Source: Sharpea azabuensis DSM 18934 (GTDB lineage Bacteria > Bacillota_I > Bacilli_A > Erysipelotrichales > Coprobacillaceae). From it: a DNA stretch of 37,657 bases. Under the pieces are notes generated by a model. It did not search any database, was not told the origin of the DNA, and saw only the letters and a list, made by a program, of their open reading frames with translations. A program made the translations under genes and the position numbers. Positions 22,533 through 31,905 of the stretch are shown piece by piece (position 1 is the first letter of the stretch; each line of letters opens with the position of its first letter). The DNA lies in NCBI RefSeq assembly GCF_000702165.1, contig NZ_JNKU01000028.1, positions 1 to 37,657 of the forward strand, written 5' to 3'.

Positions 22533-24164
22533 ATGGAAAACAAAATGTTCTGTTATCAATGCCAGGAAACAGCACGTAATACTGGCTGTACTATTCAGGG
22601 TGTATGTGGCAAGAAGGCTACAACTGCAATCATGCAGGATTTATTAATTTATGTGACAAAGGGCTTATCTGCTGTTACTACACAGTTAAGAAAAGAAGGA
22701 AAGAAAGTTGATCAGGAAGTCAACCATCTTGTAACTGTCAACCTTTTCACAACAATCACAAATGCTAACTTTGATGATGATGTTATCAAAGGTAGAATCA
22801 AGAAGACTCTTGAAGTCAAGAAAGATTTATATGCACAAGTAGAAGACAAGGATGCACTTGTCAAGGCTGCTGGTGAAGAAATCACAGATTATGATACAAG
22901 AGCTAAAGAAGTTGGAGTTCTTGCAACTGAAAATGAAGATATCAGAAGCTTAAGAGAGCTTATTACCTATGGTCTTAAGGGCTTAGCTGCTTACAGCAAG
23001 CATGCCAATGCTTTATTAAAGGATAATGAAGAAGTTGATACATTCATTCAGGAAGCTCTTGCAAAGACTTTAGATGATTCATTAACTGTTGATGATTTAG
23101 TAGCTTTAACACTTGAAACAGGTAAGTATGGTGTTGATGGCATGGCTTTATTAGATGAAGCAAATACAAGTGCTTATGGTCATCCAGAAATCACTGAAGT
23201 TGATATTGGGGTAAGAAAGAATCCTGGTATCCTTGTTTCAGGTCATGACTTAAAGGACTTAGAAATGCTCCTTGAACAAACTCAAGGTACTGGTGTTGAT
23301 GTTTATACACATTCAGAAATGCTTCCAGCACATTACTATCCATTCTTTAAGAAATATGAAAACTTTGCAGGTAACTATGGTAATGCCTGGTGGAAACAGA
23401 CTGAAGAATTTGAAAGCTTCAATGGTCCAATTCTTATGACGACAAACTGTGTTGTTCCACCTCGTGCAAGCTATAAGGACCGTTTATGGACAACAGGTGC
23501 TGCTGGTGTAGATGGCTGCAAGCATATTGATGCTCCATATGGTGAAACAAAAGACTTCTCTGCTTTAATCGAGCAGGCTAAGAGCTGTGAAGCGCCTACA
23601 GAAATTGAGACAGGTAAGATTGTTGGTGGCTTTGCTCATAATCAGGTCTTTGCCTTGGCTGATCAGGTTGTTGAAGCTGTTAAGAGTGGGGCAATTAGAA
23701 AGTTTGTTGTTATGGCAGGCTGTGATGGCCGTCAGAAGAGCCGTAACTACTATACGGAATTTGCTTCAAAATTACCTCATGATACAGTTATCCTAACAGC
23801 AGGATGTGCTAAATATAAGTATAATAAATTAAACTTAGGTGATATCAACGGTATTCCTAGAGTTCTTGATGCAGGTCAGTGTAATGATTCTTATTCACTA
23901 GCTTTAATCGCCTTGAAGTTTAAAGAGATCTTTAACTTAGATGATATCAATGATTTACCAATTGCTTTCAATATTGCATGGTATGAACAGAAAGCTGTTA
24001 TTGTTTTATTGGCATTGCTTTACCTTGGTGTCAAGAATATTCATTTAGGACCAACATTACCTGCCTTCCTTTCTCCAAATGTTGCTAATGTATTAGTTGA
24101 ACAGTTTGGTATTGCTGGTATTGGTGATGTTGATGATGATCTAAAGCTTTTAGTTGAAGCATAG
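22533..24164 (+). CDS. hcp: Hydroxylamine reductase / hybrid-cluster protein
   Basis: The 543-residue iron-sulfur enzyme starts [18 protein letters not shown] with the N-terminal cluster cysteines C7, C10, C19 and C25. Later segments with hybrid-cluster ligands are visible: [59 protein letters not shown] and [12 protein letters not shown]. Hcp reduces hydroxylamine in vitro and acts as a nitric-oxide reductase or nitrosylase in anaerobes under nitrosative stress. ATG 22533 follows CGGAGG. The frame extends further upstream but crosses the palindrome. No hcr reductase gene is adjacent. A strong terminator follows. Confidence 0.95.
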   Translation: MENKMFCYQCQETARNTGCTIQGVCGKKATTAIMQDLLIYVTKGLSAVTTQLRKEGKKVDQEVNHLVTVNLFTTITNANFDDDVIKGRIKKTLEVKKDLYAQVEDKDALVKAAGEEITDYDTRAKEVGVLATENEDIRSLRELITYGLKGLAAYSKHANALLKDNEEVDTFIQEALAKTLDDSLTVDDLVALTLETGKYGVDGMALLDEANTSAYGHPEITEVDIGVRKNPGILVSGHDLKDLEMLLEQTQGTGVDVYTHSEMLPAHYYPFFKKYENFAGNYGNAWWKQTEEFESFNGPILMTTNCVVPPRASYKDRLWTTGAAGVDGCKHIDAPYGETKDFSALIEQAKSCEAPTEIETGKIVGGFAHNQVFALADQVVEAVKSGAIRKFVVMAGCDGRQKSRNYYTEFASKLPHDTVILTAGCAKYKYNKLNLGDINGIPRVLDAGQCNDSYSLALIALKFKEIFNLDDINDLPIAFNIAWYEQKAVIVLLALLYLGVKNIHLGPTLPAFLSPNVANVLVEQFGIAGIGDVDDDLKLLVEA

Positions 24165-24173
24165 GATTTTTAT

Positions 24174-24223
24174 AGATAACTTGTCAGTAGTGCTCAAAGC
24201 ACTATTGATAGGTTATCTTTTTT
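24174..24223 (+). terminator. Terminator of hcp
   Basis: A 21-bp stem (24174-24194 with 24198-24218), loop CAA, contains three G-U pairs and is followed by TTTTTT. Confidence 0.88.
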
Positions 24224-24296
24224 CTATATGCTTCAAGACTTCCTCATTGCGTCAAAGAGAAAATTGTTTTAAGATGGCTAAAAAGAAGGTAAGAGT

Positions 24297-25061
24297 ATGC
24301 AGAAATATTTTGATATTAATAAAGAAGGATTCAGTGTACGCTGCAAGCTTTATTATCACAAGGATCTTCATGATCTTAAGGATATTGTTGTGGCAACATA
24401 TGGTTTTGGTGGCAACAAAGACAATAAGGCAATAGAGAAGTTTGCAATGCGTATTACAAGCAAATATAAACATTATGGTGTGATTTGCTTTGACTGGCCT
24501 GCCCATGGACAGGATGCAAGAAACAAGCTTGTTATCGATGAATGCATGACATATCTTAGACTTGTCAATACATACATAGAAGAAGAAATGGGCATTACTA
24601 GTCTTTATCACTATGCGTCAAGCTTTGGGGCCTATGTGCTTTTAAGAATGCTTCATGAAGAAGGAGGCTGTTATAAGAAGATAGCTCTAAGATGTCCTGC
24701 TATCAAGATGTATGATTCTTTGACTCAGGATATCGACGAAAGTGAATGGTCAAAGTTAGCTAAAGGCAAGGATGTTATCCGTGGCTATGATCGCAAGATC
24801 AAGCTTGATCAGGCATTCTTTGATGATTTAAAGAGTCATGATATCAGTCAGTATGATTATCTTGAGTATGCGGATGATATATTGATGATTCATGGCACAA
24901 AGGATACCATGGTTCCAATTGCTGTGACCCGTGCTTTTTCAGAAAACAATGTCATCGAGCTTTTGGAAGTAGAGAATGCTGACCATCCTTTCTCCAATCC
25001 CAAATACATGGATGAAGCTATTGATGCCATCATTCATTTCTTTAGCCCGACATCCCATTAA
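24297..25061 (+). CDS. Alpha/beta hydrolase (serine hydrolase family)
   Basis: The 254-residue cytoplasmic enzyme has a complete triad by position: S109 in ASSFGAY (the elbow, with Ala in place of the first Gly), D203 in HGTKDTMVP, and H230 in NADHPF. The TYGFGGNKDNKA stretch near residue 34 is the oxyanion-hole region, and WPAHGQD follows at 67-73. It resembles the Hydrolase_4/S9-like lipases and acyl-esterases. GAAGG precedes the ATG. It is monocistronic as far as can be seen, and sequence downstream is decayed. Confidence 0.85.
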   Translation: MQKYFDINKEGFSVRCKLYYHKDLHDLKDIVVATYGFGGNKDNKAIEKFAMRITSKYKHYGVICFDWPAHGQDARNKLVIDECMTYLRLVNTYIEEEMGITSLYHYASSFGAYVLLRMLHEEGGCYKKIALRCPAIKMYDSLTQDIDESEWSKLAKGKDVIRGYDRKIKLDQAFFDDLKSHDISQYDYLEYADDILMIHGTKDTMVPIAVTRAFSENNVIELLEVENADHPFSNPKYMDEAIDAIIHFFSPTSH

Positions 25062-25600
25062 AAAAGTGATCCTAGAATTTTTTTCATGGTAAGTAGACAT
25101 GGCAAGAATTCAGTCTTTGTCAGGATGACTACAGGCAGTTAATGCCAGGCTAGCGATTGCTTATGTGTACGCACAGAAGCTTGATCAGGCTAAATGATGA
25201 ATAAGGTTGCTTGTCAAACCGAAGTCCGAAAGGTATACGTAAAAAAGACAGTAAGTCAAGAGGCTGCGAGGGAAAAAGAATGAGTGAATGCTCACCGGGA
25301 GAACTTGCAGGCAGTCAATCCCAGTATACTTTAAAATCAGTGATGGTAACATAAGTGCGGTCCAAGGTGTCGGCTGAGGTTGTAGTATATGTTTCACTAG
25401 CACAAAAGAGATTAATGGCTATAAGATCACATTGCTTTATCATGATGCAAGCATAGAGGATATCCTGACATATGATGATTTCATCACTAAATCAACACTT
25501 GCCAAAGAAAAGGTACATAGTGATTATGAGATAAATGAATATCCTCATTCAAAAGATGTATGGTGATTTATTCAGCTAATGAACGTCTGACAAGAAGGAT
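25062..25600 (+). pseudogene. Decayed coding remnants
   Basis: No intact gene. One plus-strand frame reads KVACQTEVRKVYVKKTVSQE and VNAHRENLQAVNPSIL with several stops between. Further on another stretch gives GYKITLLYHDASIEDILTYD, then DFITKSTLAKEKV up to TGA at about 25566. The codon patterns look like old protein sequence broken by stops and frame changes. The parent genes are not identified. Confidence 0.45.
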
Positions 25601-25631
25601 GAAAGATAACTGTTATTATCAATGATATTTA

Positions 25632-25965
25632 TTGTTGAATGATTATCTTTTGTTTAATCCACGCTTTGATGCCACGAAGTCATTCAGCTATTTTGAAGGC
25701 TATACAAACTTTAACTCCGTCACTATTGTTGATGAAGATTTTATGCTGAAAAAACAGAAACTTTTTGTCAGATTCTTGATGACCTCACAACAACTTCACG
25801 TTTTGGCTTATCGCTTATTGAAAGTGAAGGTATGGTATTAAAGGTACTTGAGCTGAGCGGGGATGAGAATCGTCGTGTGATGGAAACGCTCATTCGTACT
25901 TATCGCAAGAGTCTGAATTTAACGCCACTAAGTTTACATAAGGGTCCTCATTCCATGAATATCTA
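25632..25965 (+). pseudogene. Frameshifted remnant, possibly urease accessory UreD
   Basis: One frame reads LNDYLLFNPRFDATKSFSYF, then EGYTNFNSVTIVDEDFMLK. Near 25755 the sense shifts frame and continues FCQILDDLTTTSRFGLSLIE, SEGMVLKVLELSGDENRRVM, ETLIRTYRKSLN to a stop at 25965. The order of GYTxxxS, a YGxS-like RFGLS and a VLxLSGD tail recalls the C-terminal half of UreD, the urease nickel-assembly protein. No other urease gene is recognisable, so the identification is tentative. It is followed by a terminator, as a real gene would be. Confidence 0.4.
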
Positions 25966-25969
25966 GGAG

Positions 25970-25993
25970 AAGTCCTGTTTGAGGACTTTTTCT
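25970..25993 (+). terminator. Terminator after the decayed gene
   Basis: AAGTCCT (25970-25976), loop GTTTG, AGGACTT (25982-25988), TTT. Confidence 0.8.
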
Positions 25994-26132
25994 TTATGTG
26001 AATATTTTGTGAAATATGTAAAAAACTATCTTAAATAGGTCATATTTTAGATTTATTCACAAAAAGTTCACAAAACTTTTTAAACTGTTACTTGCATGCT
26101 TACAAAACATCATTTATTAAACAAATAAGTAT

Positions 26133-26161
26133 TTGATTTTTCTTCTTTCCCCTTTTAGAAT
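26133..26161 (+). promoter_or_regulatory. Promoter of the SGNH hydrolase gene
   Basis: TTGATT (26133-26138), 17-bp pyrimidine-rich spacer, TAGAAT (26156-26161). Bases 25994-26132 are AT-rich with no other recognised element. Confidence 0.6.
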
Positions 26162-26218
26162 ATACTCGTTTTTGATATTAGTGTCTCGTTTGCATATCAG
26201 CTTATAGGAGAAAATGCC

Positions 26219-26965
26219 ATGAATCCATCAACAATTGTTAAGTTAGCCATCATTCCTCTTCTTGCCTTCTCATCTACCAATTCTGTACCTCAGTTTGTCA
26301 AAGCCTCAACATCAATTGCCACAGAAGTCAAAGCTATCAATACGAAAACAGAAATCAATGCCTGGGGTGATTCAATGACTGAGGGCGTCAATGGTGATGG
26401 TGTTAGCTATCCATCAGTTCTTGCAAAACTGACTGGGATGAAAACAAATAACTATGGTGTTGGTGGAGAAACGAGTGAGGAAATCATGAATCGTTCACTA
26501 AAAAAAGGGGACCAGTCCAATGATATCCTGATTATTGAGATGGGCGATAATGGCGGCTGGGATAAGGATATTGATACCCTTATTAATCAATATAAGACAA
26601 TAATTGCTAATGCCAATACGGATCGCTATATCATCATTAGTTCTACAGATGATCCAAATGATTCTGATCAGATATGGGGCTATACGGATGAAGCAATTGG
26701 TTTAGAGGATACATGGTATGAAGAAGCACTTGAAGAAGCTTTTGGTGAACACTTATTGAAGGGCAGACAATATCTTATTAAGCGCGGTCTAGCTATCAAT
26801 GGCATCCCATTTGATGAAGAAGATATTGAACGTGCTCATCAGGGACTTATTTCTGAAAAATTACGACATGTAGAAAAAGATAATACACATTTAAATAGCT
26901 TAGGGTATACAGCCCAGGCCTATGGTGTTTATGAACTAGGGCAAAAGCTAGGATATTGGAAATAA
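26219..26965 (+). CDS. Secreted SGNH/GDSL hydrolase
   Basis: The 248-residue protein begins with a signal-peptide-like segment (hydrophobic VKLAIIPLLAFSS, probable cleavage after FVKA near residue 29). Block I is WGDSMTEG with nucleophile S52. Block II is GVGGET (G83). Block III is EMGDNGG (N111), a variant of GxND. Block V is DNTHLNSLGY with D221 and H224. SGNH enzymes remove acyl or acetyl groups from lipids or polysaccharides; an exported one likely acts at the cell surface. GGAGAAAATGCC precedes the ATG. The inner ATG in that string is out of frame. Confidence 0.88.
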   Translation: MNPSTIVKLAIIPLLAFSSTNSVPQFVKASTSIATEVKAINTKTEINAWGDSMTEGVNGDGVSYPSVLAKLTGMKTNNYGVGGETSEEIMNRSLKKGDQSNDILIIEMGDNGGWDKDIDTLINQYKTIIANANTDRYIIISSTDDPNDSDQIWGYTDEAIGLEDTWYEEALEEAFGEHLLKGRQYLIKRGLAINGIPFDEEDIERAHQGLISEKLRHVEKDNTHLNSLGYTAQAYGVYELGQKLGYWK

Positions 26966-26971
26966 TGATTT

Positions 26972-26994
26972 AAAACGAGCTAAGCTCGTTTTTT
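26972..26994 (+). terminator. Terminator of the SGNH hydrolase gene
   Basis: AAAACGAGC (26972-26980), loop TAA, GCTCGTTTT (26984-26992), further Ts. Confidence 0.88.
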
Positions 26995-27042
26995 ATTGCT
27001 TCAATGGAATTTCTTCAATAAAATAAAGAAAAGGAGAGGATT

Positions 27043-27309
27043 ATGGAAAAGATTAATCGTTATGTGCAGCTTGTCATATCTATTGTGCTGATTGCCTTTG
27101 GATTATTTGGTTTATTTACTATTATTAATGGCAATATCAGACAGTTTGGAATTGGCATCATGTTTATTCTTGTAGGCTTAGATTTCAATCCCTATGTAAT
27201 TGATTATATGAATAAGAAGTTAGCTGACAGTATTACCATTCCTAAACGCATGATTTTTGCGATATGGGTCATTGTCATGTATATGTTTTTACTAACATTG
27301 GGAAAGTAG
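27043..27309 (+). CDS. Small membrane protein, 88 aa
   Basis: AAGGAGAGG precedes the ATG. There are three hydrophobic segments: VQLVISIVLIAFGLFGLFTI (8-27), FGIGIMFILVGLDF (about 35-48) and FAIWVIVMYMFLLTL (about 72-86). It is a polytopic protein of unknown function. It is monocistronic with its own terminator. The family is not recognised. Confidence 0.7.
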   Translation: MEKINRYVQLVISIVLIAFGLFGLFTIINGNIRQFGIGIMFILVGLDFNPYVIDYMNKKLADSITIPKRMIFAIWVIVMYMFLLTLGK

Positions 27310-27330
27310 AGTTCTTGGGAACTCTTTTTT
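27309..27330 (+). terminator. Terminator after the 88-aa gene
   Basis: GAGTTC (27309-27314), loop TTGG, GAACTC (27319-27324), TTTTTT. Confidence 0.85.
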
Positions 27331-27422
27331 AATGGGATATTGTTAAAATTGAGATATTGCGGTAAAAAAATATAGAATAAATAATATAATATGCTTTAAA
27401 TATAAAAATTGTGTTAAAAAAG

Positions 27423-27436
27423 AATAACCGTTTACA
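27423..27436 (+). promoter_or_regulatory. cre-like box upstream of the mannose PTS operon
   Basis: AATAACCGTTTACA matches the cre consensus at all but the first two positions. It lies about 100 bp upstream of the -35 element. The rest of 27331-27533 is very AT-rich with no other clear element. Confidence 0.4.
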
Positions 27437-27533
27437 ATTCTTGGTTAATATAAAAAATGATGATAAATGCATGATAAAACGTTAAATAAGTATGCTGTCT
27501 ATTATTAATATTTTGTAAAAAGGACAAATGTTA

Positions 27534-27562
27534 TTTCAAAATTATTGAATACGTACTATAAT
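27534..27562 (+). promoter_or_regulatory. Promoter of the mannose PTS operon
   Basis: TTTCAA (27534-27539), 17-bp spacer, TATAAT (27557-27562). The predicted leader is about 80 nt. Confidence 0.7.
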
Positions 27563-27591
27563 ATAAGTGCGTGAATTCATGTGCAATGATT

Positions 27592-27620
27592 TTGAAAGCT
27601 TCTGACGAGAATGCTTTCAA
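27592..27620 (+). promoter_or_regulatory. Leader hairpin before the PTS IIAB gene
   Basis: TTGAAAGC (27592-27599) pairs with GCTTTCAA (27613-27620), with an inner TTCT/AGAA extension around GACG. It sits between the promoter and the GGGAGG ribosome site, with no U-tract, so it is not a terminator. It may stabilise or regulate the mRNA. Confidence 0.5.
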
Positions 27621-27648
27621 TAAAACTTATTGGGAGGAAATACTAATT

Positions 27649-28638
27649 ATGGTAGGAATTATCATAGCCAGCCATGGTGAGTTCGCTAAAGGAATTTACC
27701 AGTCTGGTAAGATGATTTTTGGTGAACAAGCTAATGTTGCTCCTGTTACCCTAATGCCAAGTGAAGGCCCTGAAGACATTAAAAAGAAAATGCTTGATGC
27801 AATTGCTTCTTTTGATGACGACAAGGAAATTATCTTCATGTGTGATTTGTGGAGTGGTACACCATTTAACCAGGCTTCAAGCTTATTAAATGGTCATGAA
27901 GATCATTGGGCAATCATGACAGGTCTTAACTTGCCAATGCTTCTTGAAGCATACGCAGCTCGTTTTTCTAGCGAATCTTCACACGAAATCGTCGCTAAAG
28001 TTGCCGGCGTAGCAAAAGACGGCGTTAAAGTTTTACCTGAAACAATCAAGATTGAAGGCGAAGAAAAGAAGGCAGAACCTGCTGATTCTATGCCTAAAGG
28101 TGCTATTCCTGAAGGAACAGTTATTGGTGATGGTAAGATCAAATACGTTTTAGCACGTATTGATACACGTCTTTTACATGGTCAGGTTGCTACAACTTGG
28201 ACGAAGACTACTAATCCAAACAGAATTATCGCAGTCAGCGATAATGTAGCTCATGATGCATTAAGAAAACAGATGATTGAACAGGCAGCTCCACCAGGAG
28301 TTAAAGCTAACGTTACTACAATCGATAAGATGATTAAGGTCGACAAGGATCCTCGTTTTGGTAATACAAGAGCAATGTTATTATTCGAAACACCTCAGGA
28401 TGCTTTAAGAGCAATCGAAGGTGGCGTTTCAATCAAGGAATTGAACTTAGGTTCAATGGCTCATAGTGAAGGCAAGGTTGTATGTACTAAAGCCGTATCT
28501 ATGGGTAAGGATGATGTAGAAACATTTGAAAAACTTCAGAAGTTAGGGGTTAAGATTGTTGTCAAGAAAGTCCCTGCAGATTCTGAAGAGAATTTTGATG
28601 AAATCATGAAAAAAGCTAAAGAAGGCTTAGGCTTATAA
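27649..28638 (+). CDS. PTS mannose-family EIIAB component
   Basis: The 329-residue cytoplasmic protein fuses IIA and IIB. IIA starts MVGIIIASHGEFAKG with phosphoryl-accepting H9. After a flexible linker (about residues 130-160, rich in K, E and P) IIB reads RIDTRLLHGQVATTW with H177. It carries phosphate from HPr to the sugar through IIC and IID. GGGAGG is 12 bases before ATG 27649; the frame extends upstream only through the leader hairpin. It is the first gene of the operon IIAB-IIC-IID-ManO. Mannose, glucose or glucosamine are likely sugars for this subfamily. Confidence 0.95.
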   Translation: MVGIIIASHGEFAKGIYQSGKMIFGEQANVAPVTLMPSEGPEDIKKKMLDAIASFDDDKEIIFMCDLWSGTPFNQASSLLNGHEDHWAIMTGLNLPMLLEAYAARFSSESSHEIVAKVAGVAKDGVKVLPETIKIEGEEKKAEPADSMPKGAIPEGTVIGDGKIKYVLARIDTRLLHGQVATTWTKTTNPNRIIAVSDNVAHDALRKQMIEQAAPPGVKANVTTIDKMIKVDKDPRFGNTRAMLLFETPQDALRAIEGGVSIKELNLGSMAHSEGKVVCTKAVSMGKDDVETFEKLQKLGVKIVVKKVPADSEENFDEIMKKAKEGLGL

Positions 28639-28657
28639 TATTGGGAGGAAAAAGTCA

Positions 28658-29476
28658 ATGTCAGCTATTTCTATCGTGCTGGTTATTGTCGTAGCATTCT
28701 TCGCTGGTATGGAAGGTATTCTTGATGAATGGCAGTTCCATCAGCCTCTAGTTGCTTGTACATTAATCGGTTTAGTTACTGGCCATCCAACAGAAGGAAT
28801 CATGCTTGGTGGTTCTTTACAGATGATGGCTCTTGGCTGGGCAAACGTTGGTGCAGCCGTAGCACCAGATGCTGCTTTAGCATCAGTTGCCTCAGCAATT
28901 ATCATGGTATTAGGTTTACAAGGTGGTACTACTGATGCTACTAAAGCTATCAATACATCTATCGCTGTAGCCGTTCCACTTTCTGTTGCCGGATTATTCT
29001 TAACTATGCTTTGTCGTACAATCGCTATTCCTATGGTTCATTTCATGGATAAAGCTGCTGAAGATGCAAACTTCAAAGTTGTTGAATTCTGGCAGATTGC
29101 TGCAATTTGCTTACAGGGTGTTCGTATCGCAATCCCTGCTGCTGCACTTTGCGTTATTCCTGCTAAGGCCGTTACAAGTGCATTAAATGCTATGCCTGCC
29201 TGGTTATCAGGTGGTATGGCTGTTGGTGGTGGCATGGTTGCCGCTGTCGGTTATGCAATGGTTATTAATATGATGGCTACTAAGGAAGTATGGCCATTCT
29301 TCGCTATTGGTTTCGTATTAGCTGCTATCAAAGAGTTAACATTAATTGCTTTAGGTGTTATTGGTGTATCTCTTGCCTTAATCTATCTTGGACTTAAGGA
29401 ATCTGCTAAGAACTCAGGTGGAGGCAATGGTGGATCAGGCGATCCTCTTGGCGACATCTTGAATGACTATGAATAA
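28658..29476 (+). CDS. PTS mannose-family EIIC component
   Basis: The 272-residue membrane component forms the sugar channel with IID. The segments DEWQFHQPLVACTLIGLVTG (about 23-42) and IMLGGSLQMMALGWANVGAA are conserved in ManY-type proteins. It ends with a glycine-rich cytoplasmic tail (SGGGNGGSGDPLGD). GGGAGG precedes the ATG, and IID starts 17 bp after the stop. Confidence 0.95.
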   Translation: MSAISIVLVIVVAFFAGMEGILDEWQFHQPLVACTLIGLVTGHPTEGIMLGGSLQMMALGWANVGAAVAPDAALASVASAIIMVLGLQGGTTDATKAINTSIAVAVPLSVAGLFLTMLCRTIAIPMVHFMDKAAEDANFKVVEFWQIAAICLQGVRIAIPAAALCVIPAKAVTSALNAMPAWLSGGMAVGGGMVAAVGYAMVINMMATKEVWPFFAIGFVLAAIKELTLIALGVIGVSLALIYLGLKESAKNSGGGNGGSGDPLGDILNDYE

Positions 29477-29493
29477 TGAGGGAGGAAAGACAA

Positions 29494-30411
29494 ATGGCAG
29501 ACAAAATTCAGTTAACTAAACATGACCGTTTCTCTGTTGCTTGGCGTCATCAGTTCCTTCAGGGTTCATGGAACTATGAAAGAATGCAGAATGGTGGTTG
29601 GTGCTATTCAATCATCCCAGCAATCAAGAGATTATATCCTAAAAAAGAAGATCAGGTTGCCGCTTTAAAGAGACACCTTGAATTCTATAATACACATCCA
29701 TATGTATCAGCACCAGTTATGGGTGTTACATTAGCCCTTGAAGAAGAAAGAGCTAATGGTGCTCCAATCGATGACACTGCAATCAACGGTGTTAAGGTTG
29801 GTATGATGGGTCCACTTGCTGGTGTTGGTGACCCAGTATTCTGGTTCACTGCCCGTCCTATCTTAGGTGCCTTAGGTGCATCTATGGCATTAAGTGGATC
29901 AATTGTTGGTCCTATCTTATTCTTCGTACTATGGAATATTATTCGTTTTGCATTCTTATGGTACACTCAGGAATTTGGTTACAAAGTTGGTACAGAAATC
30001 ACTAAGGACTTATCTGGTGGTTTACTTGGAAAGATCACTTCAGGTGCATCAATCCTTGGTATGTTCATCATTGGTGCCTTAGTACAACGCTGGGTTTCAA
30101 TCTCATTTACACCAGTTGTATCAAAAGTTACACAGCAGCCTGGTGCTTACATTGATTGGGCAAAAATACCATCAGGTACAGCAGGTATCAAGCAGGCACT
30201 TTCTCAGTATGCAAGTCTTGGTGCTACAGGTCTTGACAAAGTTAAGGTTACAACATTACAGGGTAACTTAGACCAGTTAATTCCTGGCTTAGCAGCATTA
30301 TTATTAACATTATTATGCTGTAAGTTATTAAAGAACAAAGTATCTCCAATCGTTATTATCTTAGCATTATTCGCTGTAGGTATTATCGGTAGAGTACTTG
30401 GCTTCATGTAA
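29494..30411 (+). CDS. PTS mannose-family EIID component
   Basis: The 305-residue membrane partner of IIC has the characteristic WRHQFLQGSWNYERMQNGGW near the N-terminus and VGMMGPLAGVGDPVFWFTAR in the middle, both hallmarks of the ManZ family. GGGAGG precedes ATG 29494. A longer upstream frame (MREERQ) would begin at a codon inside the ribosome site and is rejected. Confidence 0.95.
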   Translation: MADKIQLTKHDRFSVAWRHQFLQGSWNYERMQNGGWCYSIIPAIKRLYPKKEDQVAALKRHLEFYNTHPYVSAPVMGVTLALEEERANGAPIDDTAINGVKVGMMGPLAGVGDPVFWFTARPILGALGASMALSGSIVGPILFFVLWNIIRFAFLWYTQEFGYKVGTEITKDLSGGLLGKITSGASILGMFIIGALVQRWVSISFTPVVSKVTQQPGAYIDWAKIPSGTAGIKQALSQYASLGATGLDKVKVTTLQGNLDQLIPGLAALLLTLLCCKLLKNKVSPIVIILALFAVGIIGRVLGFM

Positions 30412-30426
30412 TAGAAAGGAGTATCT

Positions 30427-30813
30427 ATGGCACAATCACAGAATACGAAAGTCGATTATGTGGTGAAGGCAAGCAGTTTTCTTGGCTTGAATTCTGTTGG
30501 TAAGATTATGATTGGTGATAAAGCCTTTGAATATTATAATGACCGTAATGTTGAAGACTATATCCAGATTCCTTGGGAAGAAATAGACTATATTTCAGCC
30601 GGGGTATTATTTAATAAATGGATTGATCGCTTTGTCATTTTTACAAAGAGAAATGGCCACTATTCATTCTCTGCTCGCAAAAATAAAGAACTCTTACGAG
30701 CTATGAGAAAGTATGTAAGTGAAGACCGCATGTTTAAATCACTCAGCTTTTTTCAGGTGATTGTTCGAGGTCTCAAAGGTTTATTACATATTGGAAAGAA
30801 AGCAGCTGATTAA
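30427..30813 (+). CDS. manO: ManO / DUF956 family protein
   Basis: The 128-residue protein linked to mannose PTS operons contains VDYVVKASSFLGLNSVGKIM and IPWEEIDYISAGVLFNKWID, typical of DUF956. In lactobacilli and streptococci this gene closes man operons and was named ManO, with a proposed regulatory role. GAAAGGAG precedes the ATG. It has no membrane segment. The operon terminator follows directly. Confidence 0.9.
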   Translation: MAQSQNTKVDYVVKASSFLGLNSVGKIMIGDKAFEYYNDRNVEDYIQIPWEEIDYISAGVLFNKWIDRFVIFTKRNGHYSFSARKNKELLRAMRKYVSEDRMFKSLSFFQVIVRGLKGLLHIGKKAAD

Positions 30814-30830
30814 ATTCAGCTGTTTTTTTT
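30803..30830 (+). terminator. Terminator of the mannose PTS operon
   Basis: CAGCTGA (30803-30809), loop TTAAAT, TCAGCTG (30816-30822), eight Ts. Confidence 0.9.
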
Positions 30831-30876
30831 GTTATAACAATATTGAATATGATAAAATAGTTCTGGAGTTGATTAT

Positions 30877-31470
30877 ATGAATTTAGGAGAAATCATTACA
30901 GAAGTAAAGAATGATCCGCGTAATGCACAATATACAGAAAAAGGCATTCCGCCCATTCTCCAAGTGAACAAGGAAGCCAAGATCTTAATCATTGGTCAGG
31001 CACCAGGCAGAAAGGTGGAAGAAAGCCTCATCCCTTTCAATGACCAATCAGGCATCACTTTGATGGAATGGCTAGGCATTGATCGAGAAACATTCTATTC
31101 CAAGCAGATAGGCATTCTACCAATGGATTTCTATTATCCAGGAAAAGGCAAGACAGGGGACTTGCCACCACGTCCTTTCATGAGCGAATACCATGTTCAG
31201 ATTCGTGAACTGATGGATCAGGTACAACTAGTCGTTCTTGTAGGCAGTTATGCGATTAAGCATTATTTAGGCAAGAAGGCCAAAAAGAATCTCACTGAGA
31301 CAGTCAGAAGCTATGAAGACTATTTACCAGACTATTTTCCCATTGTCCATCCTAGTCCGCTTAACTTCCGTTGGCAGAAGATGAACCCATGGTTTAAAGA
31401 AGATGTTGTGCCTGTCCTTCAAGAACATGTACATCGTATATTAAAAGATCAAGAGCTACATAATGAGTAG
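30877..31470 (+). CDS. Uracil-DNA glycosylase superfamily protein
   Basis: The 197-residue protein has motif I as IIGQAPGRKVEES and motif II as FPIVHPSPLNFRW, the two active-site signatures of family 4-like/COG1573 uracil-DNA glycosylases, which remove uracil from DNA. It lacks the four cysteines of the iron-sulfur type (family 4), so it fits the smaller 'uracil-DNA glycosylase family protein' group. A weak ribosome site (TGGAG) precedes the ATG. Activity is probable but not proven by residues alone. Confidence 0.85.
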   Translation: MNLGEIITEVKNDPRNAQYTEKGIPPILQVNKEAKILIIGQAPGRKVEESLIPFNDQSGITLMEWLGIDRETFYSKQIGILPMDFYYPGKGKTGDLPPRPFMSEYHVQIRELMDQVQLVVLVGSYAIKHYLGKKAKKNLTETVRSYEDYLPDYFPIVHPSPLNFRWQKMNPWFKEDVVPVLQEHVHRILKDQELHNE

Positions 31471-31905
31471 GTAGAGAACGAGAAAGCTAAAAAAGGATTA
31501 TCAAACATACACAATCGTCTTCTACTCTCAATATATTTGATGTTTTAGAATCAAATGATATAAAACAAATAGTTTAGAAGACCTGGAACAGATGCGTTAA
31601 TAGAAAAAATTGATTAAGCTTATATAGCAACAAATTCTATATGAAAAAAGTCATAGCAGAATAAAGACTCTTCCTGATCATTGCTCTATTGTTGAGGAAT
31701 TAGAAAATCTTAGTGGTGTAGATGTTTAAGATTTTACGTATTTTCAAAAATATCATCAATATGCATAATTAGACATTTAAACAGCTCTTTCATGACTTTA
31801 TAAGATTAAAAGAAGAAGTGACGCATATCTAAGTACTATTTGTCTTTGAGAAATCTTGTCATAGGATTATTTAGGATATGGAATTTAAATTTGTAAGCAT
31901 TATTG
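31471..31905 (+). other. Gene-free AT-rich interval with coding scars
   Basis: No intact gene. One frame reads ILYEKSHSRIKTLPDHCSIV then EELENLSGVDV before a stop, and another reads FKQLFHDFIRLKEEVTHI before a stop. These may be scars of one decayed gene. No terminator hairpin for the upstream gene is obvious. Confidence 0.4.

Noticed and set aside
24252-24611. Minus-strand 119-aa frame opposite the alpha/beta hydrolase
   Set aside because: The plus-strand gene has a full catalytic triad and ribosome site; the minus frame has neither motifs nor initiation signals.
25185-25403. Minus-strand 72-aa frame in the decayed region
   Set aside because: No ribosome site and a composition unlike a protein; the plus strand holds more protein-like remnants.
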